Of a stretch of 64,000 bases of DNA, positions 18,701 through 27,145 are shown one piece after another. The translations under genes and the position numbers were made by a program. Under the pieces are notes generated by a model. That model was given only the letters and a program-made list of their open reading frames with translations, did no database searches and was not told the DNA's origin. Source of the stretch: Pseudomonas sp. GGS8 (GTDB taxonomy: Bacteria; Pseudomonadota; Gammaproteobacteria; Pseudomonadales; Pseudomonadaceae); the NCBI RefSeq assembly GCF_024168645.1, contig NZ_JALJWF010000001.1, forward strand, positions 4,591,501 to 4,655,500, given 5' to 3'. Positions within the stretch are counted from its first letter, which is position 1. Every line of letters begins with the position of its first letter.

Positions 18701-20578
18701 AGCCTTGCCATCACCACTAGCCATGACGTGCTGGTGCGTCGTGCGCTGGAGCTATATCCATTGCATTCTCCCAGGCAAATCCACGCCCTGCTTAACGTTA
18801 CGGGGACGACCGTGATTTTGTCGCTGAAGAAGTTGGAGGCAATGAGGCAGGAGTTCATGGCAATCAGGGAAGACTTGAGTCGCTGGGTGAGCCGCCAAAC
18901 CTGGCATCAAGCTCCCGATGGCCCAAGGCTGGAGGTGCCGAGGCTCAGCAAGTCTAGCGCGGCTCAGGCGATCATTCGCAGCTGGCGCAAGGAGCCAGAG
19001 GTCATCCAATCAGGCGAGCACCCTCTCGGCACACTCACGTTTTCCGCCCAGCCTTTGGGAGAGCTGCCGGTCATTATCGGAGATTTCAGGCATATAGGCA
19101 GGCTGGTGATGGACGGCGTGGGCGTCAGTGCCGGATTGAACAACTTTCTGAAAAACTTCAGCAATCTTCGAAGCCTGTCCCTGCGGGGCAACCACCTCAC
19201 AAGGTTGCCGCTGGCGCTGACCACCATGTCCCGATTGGTTGATCTGGATCTGAGCAACAACCTGATTCAACTGACCCCGGCCTCGCAATCTCAGTTGGCC
19301 GGGATGACCGGTCTGCAATCGATGAACCTGGCTTTTAATCCGAGCCTGACTCGGGCCCCCGATGTCAGCCGGATGCAACACTTGGAGAGGCTGAGCCTGC
19401 AGGGTGCGGGGATAAATCAATGGCCTGCGGGCGCCTTGGATCTGCCGAGGTTGCGTGAGCTTGATTTGCGTGACAATCGGATAGATACACTTCCAGAGGA
19501 GGTACTCAGGGGCAATCCGTTGCCTAACAAGGGAACCAATCTTCATGGCAACCCATTATCGCCCGACACCTTCAAGGGGGTATCTTCGTATCAGAAAAGG
19601 ACCGGTGTCAGTCTTGGGGTCATCGCCTCAGAGTATCGTCGGCCTACCACGCGTTCCGTGGCTGACGCGACTCAGAGCGGACTATGGCTGACCGGGCTCG
19701 ACGTCGCCGAGGCTCAGACCCGACGTGCCCTGTGGGAGTCTTTGCAGGCTTATCCGGATTCGAGGGGCTTTTTCAATGTGATCGCGCGTTTGTCCGACAT
19801 TGCCGATTACAAGCGACTGTATTCCGACTTCAGTCAGCGAATCTGGAACGTTCTGGAGGCCGCGGGCGAAGATGATCGCTTGCGACGTGCATTGTTTCGG
19901 CTGGCTCGTCTCGGGCGGGTCAGCGCCGATGGCTATTCGGCCTCATTCAGCGAAATGGAAGTGCTGGTGTTGTGCTACCAGGCCAATACCGCCGCCACCG
20001 CCACCGGAGCTGGGTTCCTGGAGCAGCAATTCATTGGGCTGCTCAGGGGCTTGTTTCGCCTGCAGGAGGTCGAGGGCTTTGCGCTGGCTGACATCAACAC
20101 CCGTACCGGTCCCCAACAGCAAAGCTACGAGCATGCACTGGAGATCAGTCTGGCGTATCGCGTCGGGCTGTCAGAACGCCTGGGCTTGCCGTCCCAGCCA
20201 CGGACAATGACATCGCCCTGGAATGTCGTGGTCACACCAGCGATGCTGGAGCGGGTTTATCAGGCAGTCCTGACGACTGAACGCAGCAGTGCATTGCTGG
20301 AGTGGATCATCGGTCAAAGGTTTTGGGTGGAGTATCTGGAGGCGGCCCATCAAGACCAGTTCTTCGCTATCTCGGATCGGTCAGCGCGGGCGTTTGCGCA
20401 ACTCGAGGAACAGGTCGAACTCACCCGCGAAGTCGCCAGCGAGCGAATGAATGCCCTCATCGACAACTTCAAGAATGAGCGTCGGGACTTGCTCAGACAA
20501 CTGTCTTCCCTGGCATTGGCGCGCCATCGCGCCCCTGAAGTCCCGAGTACCAGTTCCCGCTCGGGGGCATCCCGATGA
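15707..20578 (+). CDS. Giant LRR protein with DUF6543-type toxin region and NEL-like E3 ligase domain
   Basis: A 1,623-residue protein with no signal peptide. The first 1,100 residues are of the DUF6543/dermonecrotic-toxin-like type common in Pseudomonas. They include a hydrophobic stretch at about 400-430 (INLVLFGASFLPVVGEVLLA) and another near 455-470, plus the shared markers ALLVDTVHRFRAD (about 630) and VRVSRAYEGLYL (about 830). Leucine-rich repeats run from about 1145 to 1290 (LRSLSLRGNHLTRLP, LVDLDLSNNLI, LRELDLRDNRIDTLP). The C-terminal 300 residues resemble the NEL ubiquitin-ligase domain of IpaH effectors. At the catalytic CxD position the sequence is S-A-D (Ser about 1406), so ligase activity is doubtful. 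It overlaps the next gene by four bases (ATGA). Confidence 0.85.
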   Translation: MSPLPTHQHIPALTPEQQSIFFDLVKSNTPAWLLAASAPLRGELYESLNASHRSRSEVSSLLKTLQSPEDFCAPLLAKAMTDKLGTPLEVAGVVFQHVRSTSSLLGLRRKLVLPIDRDLLTAACENFELNETLPGNYNDTSLLYIPEKITGHAAKTLSIKPHEFAGLCRTLDLGKQYQSHLKRLFEPVSESHELRDKYIAHARNSFEVSRYVAFMKKHISAQVHQMLKAVKNRQSVTLGNNTLGYQTLKMFGVTLNGAMFIGPVKEHDDDDNRCVVYLPGDPLHPLKEYASFTDFEVELSRRLRHDDYRRWFMRYIKLADRSTFLKALDEKLLSSNTSPLPRHTVYVSLSGDDITGDIFQQTFRQYSDQVMADARILVVPTDDEDEKSRLGRLQTYTSIGINLVLFGASFLPVVGEVLLAVSAVQLLSQVYEGIASWSRGELEQATDYLFDTVENLILMAAFAAGTAAVASTYKTIRASVFIEGLRKVSCSDSRSRLWKPDLSPYQQRRTLSQGAVPDTRGLHWADGQAYLPIDTALYAVRPKTGTDLWEVLAPQGAGETYYPVLETNDVGAWRHDSELPQEWDRLKLFRRFGYSRDDVPDNAVTQIVAVCGIEDAVLRQAHISRSHPPALLVDTVHRFRADAAVTRFIEQMKEPSSASLADPDLQLHLLTTSDRWPGTAAVKVVNAAGGRISFHGAADAQAGETLSLNQDALDKGRLHTSLLSALSSGQREHLLNTKTTDAAAQTKALTTIIAEQAERNRPGLFTRIYQRTEVPSNARVAVLMKRFDGLPAAVADELVRHAESGEGDELDDDKIPLRLAEEASRFMQQVRVSRAYEGLYLNAAGGSYTDRLVLDTLEQLPGWTGNVWVQIRESSGNHNTSTSIGLAHDPEKVQVNVHADRYSVFVDTTTPSTTFAQRTRDHYFQALWHGLSARRKTLLGVHADDAGVVLREKITELALQRRKAIAQLIDDQPSRPGYTSPMRLADRPLAMPSTGHSNSLAITTSHDVLVRRALELYPLHSPRQIHALLNVTGTTVILSLKKLEAMRQEFMAIREDLSRWVSRQTWHQAPDGPRLEVPRLSKSSAAQAIIRSWRKEPEVIQSGEHPLGTLTFSAQPLGELPVIIGDFRHIGRLVMDGVGVSAGLNNFLKNFSNLRSLSLRGNHLTRLPLALTTMSRLVDLDLSNNLIQLTPASQSQLAGMTGLQSMNLAFNPSLTRAPDVSRMQHLERLSLQGAGINQWPAGALDLPRLRELDLRDNRIDTLPEEVLRGNPLPNKGTNLHGNPLSPDTFKGVSSYQKRTGVSLGVIASEYRRPTTRSVADATQSGLWLTGLDVAEAQTRRALWESLQAYPDSRGFFNVIARLSDIADYKRLYSDFSQRIWNVLEAAGEDDRLRRALFRLARLGRVSADGYSASFSEMEVLVLCYQANTAATATGAGFLEQQFIGLLRGLFRLQEVEGFALADINTRTGPQQQSYEHALEISLAYRVGLSERLGLPSQPRTMTSPWNVVVTPAMLERVYQAVLTTERSSALLEWIIGQRFWVEYLEAAHQDQFFAISDRSARAFAQLEEQVELTREVASERMNALIDNFKNERRDLLRQLSSLALARHRAPEVPSTSSRSGASR

Positions 20579-23500
20579 ACGAATACACTCACGATGATGT
20601 AGCCGGGCCGATTCCATCGCCGATGCCAAAAATGCACGAGAAACTGAAAAGGGTGGTGGACATCGCGCTGCCGCAAACCCCTGGCCAGTTTGGCGAGCAC
20701 TTGATCAAGGAAAAATGGGGGCAGGGCATCGACCCGCAGACCGCCATTCTGGTCACGCTCGATTACAGCTATAAAGGCCATCCTGCACAGGATGGTGTCG
20801 AGCTGGGACGGGTGGCGAGCGCTCGTTCGCTGCTGCAAGCGCTGCTGTGCAACTACCAGACTGTTGGCGACGGGCGCTTTGCGGAAACCGCGTTCGGTTT
20901 GTACACGCCGCCGGATGTCGGGCCAACGGTGCGGATAGTCGATAACGTCGACGAATTCGCCGATCACGGCAGCGGTAACCACCACACGTATGAAGGCATT
21001 TATCGCCAAACCTCACCGCAAACGTATGGACCGCTGACACAGATTGAGCTGAGACCTGACGATTTCAAGAAATGGGCCTGGGAATTGAATTTGAAGGGCT
21101 TGTACAAAGCGTATCTCGATCAGGCCTGGCCGACCGATGACGTGCTCCTTGCACCCAAGCCCTACGCGTTGAGAACGTCGGTCAAAGCCGCGTTTGTCAT
21201 GGCGGCCTGGTTGCAATTGCATGAGCAGCGCCTGACTCAAAAGGGTCTGGAACTGGCGATGCAGGCGGCTGGCCTGCCAGCCGAGCAGTCATGGGAAACC
21301 TTGACCATCGAGCAGTTGCAAACACCCGCTCGTGTTCCTTCGACCGTCAGGTTCGGCTTGCTGAAACTTTATCGCTACACCGCGACGGATATCTGGGCCT
21401 GGCGTGATACCGCCAGTCCTCGCGTGCTGCTGTACATCCCGGGTAACTCATCCCCGTTGCACGAATTCGCCGATGCCACTCAATTGCAGCAATGGGTGGT
21501 CGCGCAGGGCCGCTCCACCGCGACAAAAGAGGCGTTGGCCGCGCATTTTGCCGAAGACGATCGCGAGGACGGTACGTTCCACGCCGGCGTCCTGACCGCG
21601 TTGGACGGCATGGCGCTTTATCCTGCCAAGCACCGGCTGAACCCCAACGCCGGCTTCTTCAACGACGATGGCTACTGGGACCCTGCCGAGTACATCGGCT
21701 TTGACGATCCGGTGGTCGCCACCGATCCCTTTGCCCGGTTGGTGCTGGCGATGAAGCAAGGCGCGGTGGCAGGCATCAAGACCATTCGCGACGATGCGCA
21801 GGTCAACCGAGATCAGTTGAGTGCCGTCGTCGAACCGATGGTGCAATGGATCAACCGGTTTGGCCCGCTCGCCGTGTTCGTCCCCGGAGGCGAGGGACTG
21901 CTGGCGCTGGCCGGGCTGATTGACGCCGGTTATGGCTTGAATCAGGTGGTCAACGGCAAAACGCCCAGTCAACGCTCCGAGGGCCTGACGCGCACGGTGT
22001 TTGGCTTGCTTAACGCGCTGCCGATGATCGGTGGCGCGTCGGTGCTCAAGGGTGACACCGCGCAAGCCGAGCACCTGGCGGAGCCCGGCCCGGAGCTCGA
22101 CGTTAATCCGCAAGCGTTGGAGGTGCGGTCGGTGCCGAGAGTTGCGCCGATGCCCGGTCCATTACTCAGCCGGACTGGACTCCTGCGCGGAATCGGCCCC
22201 TCGGTAGCTTCCTTCAGCGATGAAGTACTGGCGCAGATCGGCACCGTCAGTGCAGTGGACGACGACATGCTGCGGTTGATGCAGGCGGGTCGAGCGCCGA
22301 CGCCGTTGTTGGCGGACACGATCAGTCGCTTCAGGATCGATCAGGATCTCGGTCCGGCAGGGGACCTCGCGCTCTTTAACCAGCGTTATCAGGCGCTTCA
22401 ACAGTCGGAGCATGAGTGGGTTCAACTTTTTCAACGCCAATACCCAGGCCTGCCCAAAAGCGCCATCGAGCAAATGCTCGAGCGCTATGGCGTCGACCTC
22501 CAGGCATTGCCTGACGCTACCGAGGTCGGCCAGGTGCTCGCGCGCCTGGGCAGCAAGGCGCGGCAATACCAGCAACATGTACGGCTCAATCGAGCCTATG
22601 AAGGTCTTTACCTGCGCTCGGTGGTGAACCCCGAGTCGGATGCACTGGCCTTGCACTCGCTCGCCCGGCAGCCAGGCTGGCCCAGACATCTTCGCATCGA
22701 TGTGCTGGATCAGACCGTAGTCGGTCGGGTACTGGACCGCAGCGGTCCACTCGATGCGAGCGAAGTTCGGCGCCTGATCAAGGAAGGTCAAGGTTACCGG
22801 CATCAGGACCGGCAAGCGGACTTCTACACAGCGCTTCTGGGCCTGTTGTCAGACGACGAGCGTTTAGCGCTGCACCTTCATTCAGTTGATCCGGCAGGTG
22901 AGTTGCGGCTGAACATCGGCAGTCAGGCGTTACCTCGCCCCGAGTTCATGCACGGGCTTCAGAGAATGGATGCCGGATTGCCTTTCGAAGCCCCGGGACT
23001 CAGAGGCGGCGGTTTTCCGGCAACGCCCCAGGCCGAGGCGCTGACGCATCAGATGATGCGGTTGCAACTCAAAGAGATCTATCCAGAATTCACCGATGCC
23101 CAGGCTGATGCGCTCCTACAACGTGAAGGTGTAAATGCACAGGCGCACATTGAGTGGTTGAAGCAACAGCTGCAGCAACTCGACACCGACCTGACCGCCT
23201 GGGTAGATCAGGTGGCGGATGACGTCCATGACATGGATATCGATTTGCTGAGCCCGGATGATCCCGCAGCGGCAGGACTGAGCGCTGCACAAATCGAAGC
23301 CTATAACACTCAGCTCATGCAGACTGAAATGCAACACGAGCGAGCGATTCGAAATGAGTTGGCCGAGGAGCTGGTCGGCATTTGGCAGCAGCGCAGACCG
23401 CAGCAGGAGCTTCTCCCGGCAGGTGATCAGATACGCGGCGTCAGGCTTGGTCTCGACTTTGAGGATTACCACCGGTTACCCGCATTGAATGTCCGGCTCA

Positions 23501-24444
23501 ACAATGTTCTCGAATTATCAATGCGCGGCTTCCACTTGACCGAACAGGAAAGCCTGAACGGATTTCTTGAGAGTTTTCCAAATCTGGAAGTCCTGAGCCT
23601 GGAAAATGTCGATCTGAGTCACTTCAACAGCAACGGCGAAGCTGGACGTGCATTACCTCATGCGATCAGCCAGCTGCGGCAGCTCACTTCGCTGAACCTG
23701 AGGTCGACAAGTCTGACTTTCAGTCAGCGCAGCGCTTCACAGCTGACTGATCTGACGCGCTTGCAAACGTTGGACCTGAGCAACAATCCGTTGGATGTCC
23801 CTCCCTTGGTTCTGGGAATGAACGACTTGCGTCGGCTCAACTTGAATAACACAAGGATCGGTACATGCCCAGTTGGAATCATGGAGCAGCCTTATCTGAC
23901 GACCCTGGATTTGCGCAATAACCGGATAACCCGGGTTCCGCAGGGGGTGCTGAACCAGGCCATTGCCAGGGATCGTGTGATGCTGCAGGGCAATCCGTTG
24001 ACGGACGAGGACACCTTGTTGCGCCTTGTCGATCATCGGCGGCGAACGGGTATCAACCTGTGGTTAAGCGAGCCTGGAGCCGACTACGGGAATGTCACCG
24101 AGTGGTTGCGTGAAGGCGATGAAGGGCTGCAAGAGGCGCGACAATTGATCTGGCAGAGGATTGCAGCCAGGCCCCTTGGCGGCAGGTTCTTGAGAATTAT
24201 GGATGGCATGAGTCTGACGGCGGACTTTCGAGTCGACTATCTGGCGCTGCAGGCGAGGGTGTGGCGGCTTCTCGGTGATGCCGATGCTTCAGAGCCGCTG
24301 TGGACACAGCTGGTTCAGGATATCGGAGGGGCCGAGGTCGATCCTGAAAATCCGTTTACGCTGTTCACGGCACTTGAGGATCGTGCCCGGTTTTATCGGA
24401 GCTGGGAGGCTATGGGACGACCGTTTCCGATCAGCTCACAGTAA
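20575..24444 (+). CDS. Second giant LRR protein, DUF6543 type with truncated NEL region
   Basis: A 1,289-residue paralogue of the preceding protein, translationally coupled to it by an ATGA overlap. It shares the markers PTPLLADTISRFRID (about 576) and VRLNRAYEGLYL (about 668), a hydrophobic stretch at about 430-455 (LAVFVPGGEGLLALAGLI) and leucine-rich repeats from about 1000 to 1140 (LEVLSLENVDL, LQTLDLSNNPL, LTTLDLRNNRITRVP). After the repeats it keeps the first helices of the NEL-type region (EARQLIWQRIAARPLGGRF, partial: IWQRIAARPLGG) but ends at ALEDRARFYRSWEAMGRPF before the catalytic segment. It therefore cannot be an E3 ligase by itself. Role unknown; probably a secreted effector or a partner of the first protein. 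Confidence 0.83.
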   Translation: MNEYTHDDVAGPIPSPMPKMHEKLKRVVDIALPQTPGQFGEHLIKEKWGQGIDPQTAILVTLDYSYKGHPAQDGVELGRVASARSLLQALLCNYQTVGDGRFAETAFGLYTPPDVGPTVRIVDNVDEFADHGSGNHHTYEGIYRQTSPQTYGPLTQIELRPDDFKKWAWELNLKGLYKAYLDQAWPTDDVLLAPKPYALRTSVKAAFVMAAWLQLHEQRLTQKGLELAMQAAGLPAEQSWETLTIEQLQTPARVPSTVRFGLLKLYRYTATDIWAWRDTASPRVLLYIPGNSSPLHEFADATQLQQWVVAQGRSTATKEALAAHFAEDDREDGTFHAGVLTALDGMALYPAKHRLNPNAGFFNDDGYWDPAEYIGFDDPVVATDPFARLVLAMKQGAVAGIKTIRDDAQVNRDQLSAVVEPMVQWINRFGPLAVFVPGGEGLLALAGLIDAGYGLNQVVNGKTPSQRSEGLTRTVFGLLNALPMIGGASVLKGDTAQAEHLAEPGPELDVNPQALEVRSVPRVAPMPGPLLSRTGLLRGIGPSVASFSDEVLAQIGTVSAVDDDMLRLMQAGRAPTPLLADTISRFRIDQDLGPAGDLALFNQRYQALQQSEHEWVQLFQRQYPGLPKSAIEQMLERYGVDLQALPDATEVGQVLARLGSKARQYQQHVRLNRAYEGLYLRSVVNPESDALALHSLARQPGWPRHLRIDVLDQTVVGRVLDRSGPLDASEVRRLIKEGQGYRHQDRQADFYTALLGLLSDDERLALHLHSVDPAGELRLNIGSQALPRPEFMHGLQRMDAGLPFEAPGLRGGGFPATPQAEALTHQMMRLQLKEIYPEFTDAQADALLQREGVNAQAHIEWLKQQLQQLDTDLTAWVDQVADDVHDMDIDLLSPDDPAAAGLSAAQIEAYNTQLMQTEMQHERAIRNELAEELVGIWQQRRPQQELLPAGDQIRGVRLGLDFEDYHRLPALNVRLNNVLELSMRGFHLTEQESLNGFLESFPNLEVLSLENVDLSHFNSNGEAGRALPHAISQLRQLTSLNLRSTSLTFSQRSASQLTDLTRLQTLDLSNNPLDVPPLVLGMNDLRRLNLNNTRIGTCPVGIMEQPYLTTLDLRNNRITRVPQGVLNQAIARDRVMLQGNPLTDEDTLLRLVDHRRRTGINLWLSEPGADYGNVTEWLREGDEGLQEARQLIWQRIAARPLGGRFLRIMDGMSLTADFRVDYLALQARVWRLLGDADASEPLWTQLVQDIGGAEVDPENPFTLFTALEDRARFYRSWEAMGRPFPISSQ

Positions 24445-24452
24445 AGGGAGAA

Positions 24453-24478
24453 CCTTGAACCCCGAAAGGGGTTCAAGG
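24453..24478. terminator. Perfect hairpin between the effector pair and the DUF934 gene
   Basis: CCTTGAACCCC and GGGGTTCAAGG form an 11-bp stem with a GAAA tetraloop, 8 bases past the effector stop. There is no T tract, but its place between two converging genes suggests termination. Confidence 0.65.
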
Positions 24479-24486
24479 CTTGACGA

Positions 24487-24981
24487 TCAGCGGCGACGGA
24501 ACAGCGGCAGCGGTTCGTCAGTGGCGGCCTGATACGTCACCGAGAAGTCCTTGAGACCTTCCAGGGCTTCGTACGGGTCTTTATCGGCGCGAATGGCGAA
24601 CGCGTCGAAGCCGCAACGGTGCATGTAGAACAGTTGGTCGCGCAGCACATCGCCAATCGCCCGTAGTTCGCCTTTGAAACCATAGCGGTCACGCAGCAGA
24701 CGGGCGTTGGAGTAATTGCGACCATCGGTGAAGGCCGGGAAGTTCAGGGCGATGACCTGGAAGTTCGCCACGTCATCACCGATTTCTTCAGCTTCTTCGT
24801 CGGCATCCAGCCACACACCCAGGCCGCCATCGCGGGCCTTGAGCATACGGCTGTGTTCGCGCCACAGTTGCAGCGGGACGATCAGGTCGTCGCAGTTGCT
24901 GATCTCGTCGATGTTGAAATCTTTCGGCAGCAAGTGCCAGGTTTCGTCGACGACTTCGTTGTTCTTAATTATTCGCTGCAT
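24487..24981 (-). CDS. DUF934 protein, sulfite reductase partner
   Basis: A 164-residue protein of the DUF934 family, which in proteobacteria is nearly always found directly after the assimilatory sulfite/nitrite reductase gene. Recognisable stretches are VPLQLWREH, GVWLDADEEAEEIGDD, VIALNFPAFTDGRNYSNARLLR and RDQLFYMHRCGFDAFA. Its start overlaps the end of cysI by 17 bases, which implies coupled translation. The molecular role is not established; the genomic link points to sulfite reduction or its electron supply. Confidence 0.92.
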   Translation of the reverse strand: MQRIIKNNEVVDETWHLLPKDFNIDEISNCDDLIVPLQLWREHSRMLKARDGGLGVWLDADEEAEEIGDDVANFQVIALNFPAFTDGRNYSNARLLRDRYGFKGELRAIGDVLRDQLFYMHRCGFDAFAIRADKDPYEALEGLKDFSVTYQAATDEPLPLFRRR

Positions 24982-26623
24982 AGACGCGCTCCTTGAAGAG
25001 GTCGATGCCGATACGTTGATAAGTGTCGATGAAGCGCTCGTCTTCGGTACGTTGTTCGATGTACACGTCGATCAGCTTTTCGATCACATCAGGCATGGCT
25101 TCCTGGGCGAAGGACGGGCCGAGGATCTTGCCCAGGCTCGCATCGCGACTCGCGCTGCCACCCAGGGACACCTGGTAGAACTCTTCGCCTTTCTTGTCCA
25201 CTCCGAGAATACCGATGTGGCCCACGTGGTGGTGACCGCAAGCATTCATGCAGCCGGAGATGTTCAGGTCCAGCTCACCGATGTCGAACAGGTAGTCCAG
25301 GTCGTCGAAACGGCGCTGGATCGACTCGGCAATCGGGATCGACTTGGCGTTGGCCAGCGAGCAGAAATCACCGCCCGGGCAGCAGATGATGTCGGTCAGC
25401 AAACCGATGTTCGGTGTGGCGAAACCTTTGTCGCGCAACTCGCCCCACATCGCGAACAGTTGGGACTGCTCGACGTCGGCCAGAATGATGTTCTGTTCGT
25501 GGGAGGTGCGCAGTTGGCCGAAGCTGTAACGATCGGCCAGGTCGGCTACCGCGTCGAGCTGCTTGTCGGTGATGTCGCCCGGCGCTACGCCGGTCGGCTT
25601 CAGGGACAGGGTCACAGCCACGTAACCCGGCTTTTTGTGGGCCAGGGTGTTGCGGGTGCGCCAGCGCGCGAAGCCCGGGTGTTGCTTGTCGAACTCGGCC
25701 AGTTCGGCGGTCTGGTTGTCCAGCGCCTTATATTCCGGATCGACGAAGTGTTTGGCGACGCGATGCACTTCGGCTTCGGTCAATGTGGTCTGGCCACCGC
25801 GAAGGTGTTCCATTTCCGCATCGACTTTTTGCGCGAAGACTTCAGGCGTCAGGGCCTTGACCAGAATCTTGATCCGCGCCTTGTACTTGTTGTCGCGACG
25901 GCCATAGCGGTTGTAGACCCGCAGGATGGCGTCGAGGTAGCTCAACAGGTCCTGCCATGGCAGGAATTCGTTGATGAACGCGCCCACCACGGGCGTACGG
26001 CCCAGGCCGCCACCGACCAGCACACGGAAGCCCAGTTCGCCCGCGGCGTTGTGCACCGGCTCGAGGCCGATGTCATGGACTTCGATGGCCGCACGGTCGG
26101 ACGTCGAACCGTTGATGGCGATTTTGAATTTACGCGGCAGGTAGGCGAATTCCGGGTGGAACGTGGTCCACTGACGGACGATCTCGCACCATGGCCGCGG
26201 GTCGATCAACTCGTCGGCGGCGACACCGGCGAACTGGTCGGTGGTGACGTTGCGCAGGCAGTTGCCGCTGGTCTGGATCGCGTGCATCTGCACGGTCGCC
26301 AGTTCCGCCAGGATGTCCGGGATGTCTTCCACGGCCGGCCAGTTGAACTGCACGTTCTGCCGGGTACTGATGTGGGCGTAGCCCTTGTCATAGTCACGGG
26401 CAATCTTGGCCATCATTCGCGTCTGGCGCGAAGTGAGTTGGCCATAAGGCACCGCCACCCGCAGCATCGGGGCAAAGCGCTGGATATAAAGGCCATTTTG
26501 CAGGCGCAGGGGGCGGAATTCTTCTTCGCTCAGCTCGCCTGCCAGATAGCGTCGGGTCTGATCACGGAACTGCTTGACGCGGTCCTCGATGATCCGCTGA
26601 TCGTACTCGTCGTATACGTACAT
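24965..26623 (-). CDS. cysI: Sulfite reductase hemoprotein (assimilatory)
   Basis: A 552-residue siroheme and 4Fe-4S protein that reduces sulfite to sulfide for cysteine synthesis. It has the two-fold repeat of the sulfite/nitrite reductase family. The cluster ligands are Cys415 and Cys421 (CCPGGDFCSLA, C-x5-C) and Cys458 and Cys462 (GCMNACGHHHVG, C-x3-C). YAHISTRQNVQFNW and TSGNCLRNVTTD are typical siroheme-contact stretches. ATG at 26623 has an AGGACTT ribosome site; the open frame upstream is not expected to be translated. Electron donor not encoded here. Confidence 0.95.
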   Translation of the reverse strand: MYVYDEYDQRIIEDRVKQFRDQTRRYLAGELSEEEFRPLRLQNGLYIQRFAPMLRVAVPYGQLTSRQTRMMAKIARDYDKGYAHISTRQNVQFNWPAVEDIPDILAELATVQMHAIQTSGNCLRNVTTDQFAGVAADELIDPRPWCEIVRQWTTFHPEFAYLPRKFKIAINGSTSDRAAIEVHDIGLEPVHNAAGELGFRVLVGGGLGRTPVVGAFINEFLPWQDLLSYLDAILRVYNRYGRRDNKYKARIKILVKALTPEVFAQKVDAEMEHLRGGQTTLTEAEVHRVAKHFVDPEYKALDNQTAELAEFDKQHPGFARWRTRNTLAHKKPGYVAVTLSLKPTGVAPGDITDKQLDAVADLADRYSFGQLRTSHEQNIILADVEQSQLFAMWGELRDKGFATPNIGLLTDIICCPGGDFCSLANAKSIPIAESIQRRFDDLDYLFDIGELDLNISGCMNACGHHHVGHIGILGVDKKGEEFYQVSLGGSASRDASLGKILGPSFAQEAMPDVIEKLIDVYIEQRTEDERFIDTYQRIGIDLFKERVYAANN

Positions 26624-26914
26624 ATAAGTCCTGTTCTCAGGCTTGGGCCGGTCGGATGCAGCTGCGTTTTCGCAAGCTTTCATCCGATTCTGCCTCGGCA
26701 ATTCTGCGCGCACGGCCGCGCACTCCCAACGGAGCCGACGCAAGATACCAGTTTGCAGTTATGCGCAAAAGTGATGTTTGAGTATATGCAAAGAACCAAA
26801 ACGACTAATGAAATTCGTAGTGGTAAAACCCTCATTTGTGGTGCGGGCAATCATCGTCTTAACTGTGCTCGAGTCTTTATGCAATCACCGATAAAACCGA
26901 CAAGAGGCGATGCA

Positions 26915-27028
26915 ATGAGCAACCCAACCAAAGCAAGGAAAAGCGATAGCACGGTCGATGCTTGGGCGATTTTGTTCCTGATCATCCTGGTCGTGGGTAC
27001 GGCGGTATTCTGGGTCAGCCATCAATAA
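26915..27028 (+). CDS. Small membrane protein, 37 aa
   Basis: ATG at 26915 follows an AGAGGCG ribosome site and encodes a 37-residue peptide. It has a polar, basic start (MSNPTKARKSDSTVD) and one clear membrane segment (AWAILFLIILVVGTAVFWV). The frame is short but the layout is that of a genuine single-pass small protein. The 291 bases between it and cysI hold the divergent promoters. Function unknown. Confidence 0.65.
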   Translation: MSNPTKARKSDSTVDAWAILFLIILVVGTAVFWVSHQ

Positions 27029-27145
27029 ACGACCCCGTCCGGGCCCGGCGCCGACGATTGTCGGACTAAAAGCCGGAATAAGCGCCGTTTCAAGGGACTT
27101 CGCTGGCTATAATGCGCGGCGGATTTTCGGGGGCTCGGACGATCA

